Assembly: GCA_002322865.1 (NCBI GenBank)
Contig: DCOH01000003.1
Location: 12,367 to 18,689 of the forward strand
Direction of reading: 5' to 3'
Origin: Sphingobacterium sp. UBA1575
Lineage (GTDB): Bacteria > Bacteroidota > Bacteroidia > Sphingobacteriales > Sphingobacteriaceae
Length of the DNA stretch: 6,323 nt
Shown: positions 5,152 to 6,323 of the stretch, one piece after another
Numbering within the stretch: position 1 is the first letter of the stretch
Layout of the letters: each line of letters opens with the position of its first letter
Position numbers and translations under genes: made by a program
Notes under the pieces: generated by a model
What the model was told of the DNA's origin: nothing
The model's input: the letters and a program-made list of their open reading frames with translations, nothing else
Databases searched by the model: none

Positions 5152-6323
5152 TTAATACAAATCTAATTCTGCCAATGATGCGAATGTCTCCCCCGCATAG
5201 TCATTTAACGAAGTAAATTTAAGGTATTGGAAAGTTTTTACAGCATCCAATGGAAAATATTGTCTCCCATTCAGAGCTGCTTTTCCGGTAAACACCTGAG
5301 TCCAAGTAGATCCATCATTACTCACTTCCACTTTAAAATCTTTAACCTTTCCAGCATCTCCCGTATTATCATGTCGCGTTTGGATACTAATACCCTGTGC
5401 TGAAACCAAATTAGACCCGGTTTTTATGGTCACAAAGTGAGGGTGTGGAGTTGGGGTGGTCCAATTCGTATGCCAATAGGTATTTTCATTGCCATCCAAA
5501 ACCTTGCTTGCTTCGTAGCCAGGTTGTTCAGAACTGGTTCCGACAATACTCCATCCCGTTTTATTAAGTAAAGCGCGGTCTCCAAAATCAATAACCGGAA
5601 AATTATTTACAAATTTATAGGGATAGTTCACGGTACTGTTCCTTCCATTATCATGATGGAAAAATACCTGCAAGGTATATCCCAAATTTCCTCTTTTAAT
5701 AAACTCATTTACAGGCATCCTTACGCTAAAACTATTGTTTTCGTCCGGTAATGTAGTAAATGTGATGGATTGGTATCCTTCCGGATCTGTTTCCAAAATA
5801 TTCCTAAACGTAATATGGTTGACTTGGTTGGTACTAGTAAAAGTTCCACTTACCAAGATCTCATTATTTTCGTATTTTGCTGCTATACTGGTAATTTTCA
5901 CTGCCACATTGGAATAAAAGCTCTTGGTTTCCTTGCTGAAAACCTGACAATTATTTAGGGTTGCTGCATCAAAAAAGCTAAGGAAAGTTGGACTTTTTCC
6001 ATATGTATAATTTCCACTACCCATTAATGTCATACCAAAATTCTGGCTGAAAGATTGGGTTAAGGTAGGTCCGTTGTGTGGAAGATTAATTCCATGCCCC
6101 ATTTCATGCAAAAGGCCACCAACATACACCGTTGCCTTTTCACCTACTTGACCTGGAGCGCCGAGGGATTCGTGTTTCATACCTGGGTAATCAACAGCAT
6201 AACACCATCTACCTACCCCATAGTAAGGAACATCATGGCCAATGACTTCCCCTTGATCCAATTTTTTATTGGTTGCCGTCAATACCAAAAAGTGATCACT
6301 AGATTTTTCCAATGGATTATCCA
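5152..6323 (-). CDS. putative metzincin-like zinc metallopeptidase with C-terminal F5/8 type C (discoidin/CBM32-like) domain, 5' end outside window
   Basis: The reading frame is open to the right edge (last full codon 6319-6321), so the N-terminus, with any signal peptide, is missing. A TTG at 6310-6312 is best read as an internal Leu; residue numbers count from it. HEMGHGINLPH (69-79) gives the zinc-peptidase signature: His69, His73 and His79 as probable ligands and Glu70 as general base. The spacing is that of metzincins (HExxHxxGxxH), but the usual Gly is Asn76. Met97 in TLMGSGN, 18 residues after His79, is a plausible Met-turn. Residues about 132-245 look like a beta-sandwich linker domain. 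Residues about 250-386 form an F5/8 type C domain (VLDGNENTYWHT at 271-282, FKVEVSNDGSTWTQV at 326-340, AELDLY at the end), which in Bacteroidetes often binds glycans. It is first in the visible operon, 10 bases before the GH89 gene, so a joint role in glycoprotein breakdown is inferred. The discoidin domain is secure, the peptidase class likely, the exact family unresolved; M60 mucin peptidases were considered but the third His fits metzincins better. Confidence 0.75.
   Translation of the reverse strand, partial: DNPLEKSSDHFLVLTATNKKLDQGEVIGHDVPYYGVGRWCYAVDYPGMKHESLGAPGQVGEKATVYVGGLLHEMGHGINLPHNGPTLTQSFSQNFGMTLMGSGNYTYGKSPTFLSFFDAATLNNCQVFSKETKSFYSNVAVKITSIAAKYENNEILVSGTFTSTNQVNHITFRNILETDPEGYQSITFTTLPDENNSFSVRMPVNEFIKRGNLGYTLQVFFHHDNGRNSTVNYPYKFVNNFPVIDFGDRALLNKTGWSIVGTSSEQPGYEASKVLDGNENTYWHTNWTTPTPHPHFVTIKTGSNLVSAQGISIQTRHDNTGDAGKVKDFKVEVSNDGSTWTQVFTGKAALNGRQYFPLDAVKTFQYLKFTSLNDYAGETFASLAELDLY

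Noticed and set aside
5735..5958. Plus-strand frames inside the peptidase gene
   Set aside because: They are antisense to the peptidase/discoidin gene, with no family resemblance.
6310..6312. TTG as the translation start of the peptidase
   Set aside because: The frame stays open upstream to the window edge, and starting here would leave out the N-terminal part of a metzincin-like catalytic domain and any signal peptide.

Overview
The window looks like the chromosome of a Bacteroidetes bacterium, most likely from the Sphingobacteriales (Sphingobacterium or Pedobacter type). Four things suggest this: a 709-residue RNase R without the long basic tail of the proteobacterial enzyme; no purine-rich Shine-Dalgarno sequence before either visible start codon; a very AT-rich intergenic region; and a secreted GH89 glycosidase next to a discoidin-domain protein, as in glycan-degrading Bacteroidetes. 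The genus is inference.

Layout. Bases 1-215 (+) hold the C-terminal 70 codons of a Fur-family metal-responsive repressor whose start lies off the left edge. Bases 216-749 are non-coding and extremely AT-rich (19 % G+C over 301-660 by my count). They carry several short direct and inverted repeats and, just before the next gene, a compound hairpin. Bases 750-2879 (+) encode a complete ribonuclease R (rnr). Bases 2880-2981 separate two convergent transcription units and contain two hairpins; the second, followed by a T7 run on the minus strand, is a clear intrinsic terminator. Bases 2982-5141 (-) encode a complete secreted alpha-N-acetylglucosaminidase (GH89). Bases 5152-6323 (-) encode the C-terminal part of a putative metzincin-like zinc peptidase with a C-terminal F5/8 type C (discoidin/CBM32-like) domain, running off the right edge.

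How the genes work together. The Fur-family gene and rnr are housekeeping or regulatory genes on the plus strand, with no evident functional link. The two minus-strand genes are 10 bases apart in the order peptidase then glycosidase, so they very probably form an operon that ends at the terminator at 2934-2964. The pairing suggests degradation of a glycoprotein carrying terminal alpha-linked GlcNAc, such as mucin-type glycans or glycosaminoglycan-protein conjugates: the peptidase may bind through its discoidin domain and cut the protein while GH89 removes alpha-GlcNAc. This role is inferred from families and gene order. The operon promoter and any SusC/SusD partners would lie beyond 6323.

The parts most worth a second look are the peptidase, whose zinc motif has Asn where metzincins normally have Gly, and the repeat-rich leader of rnr.
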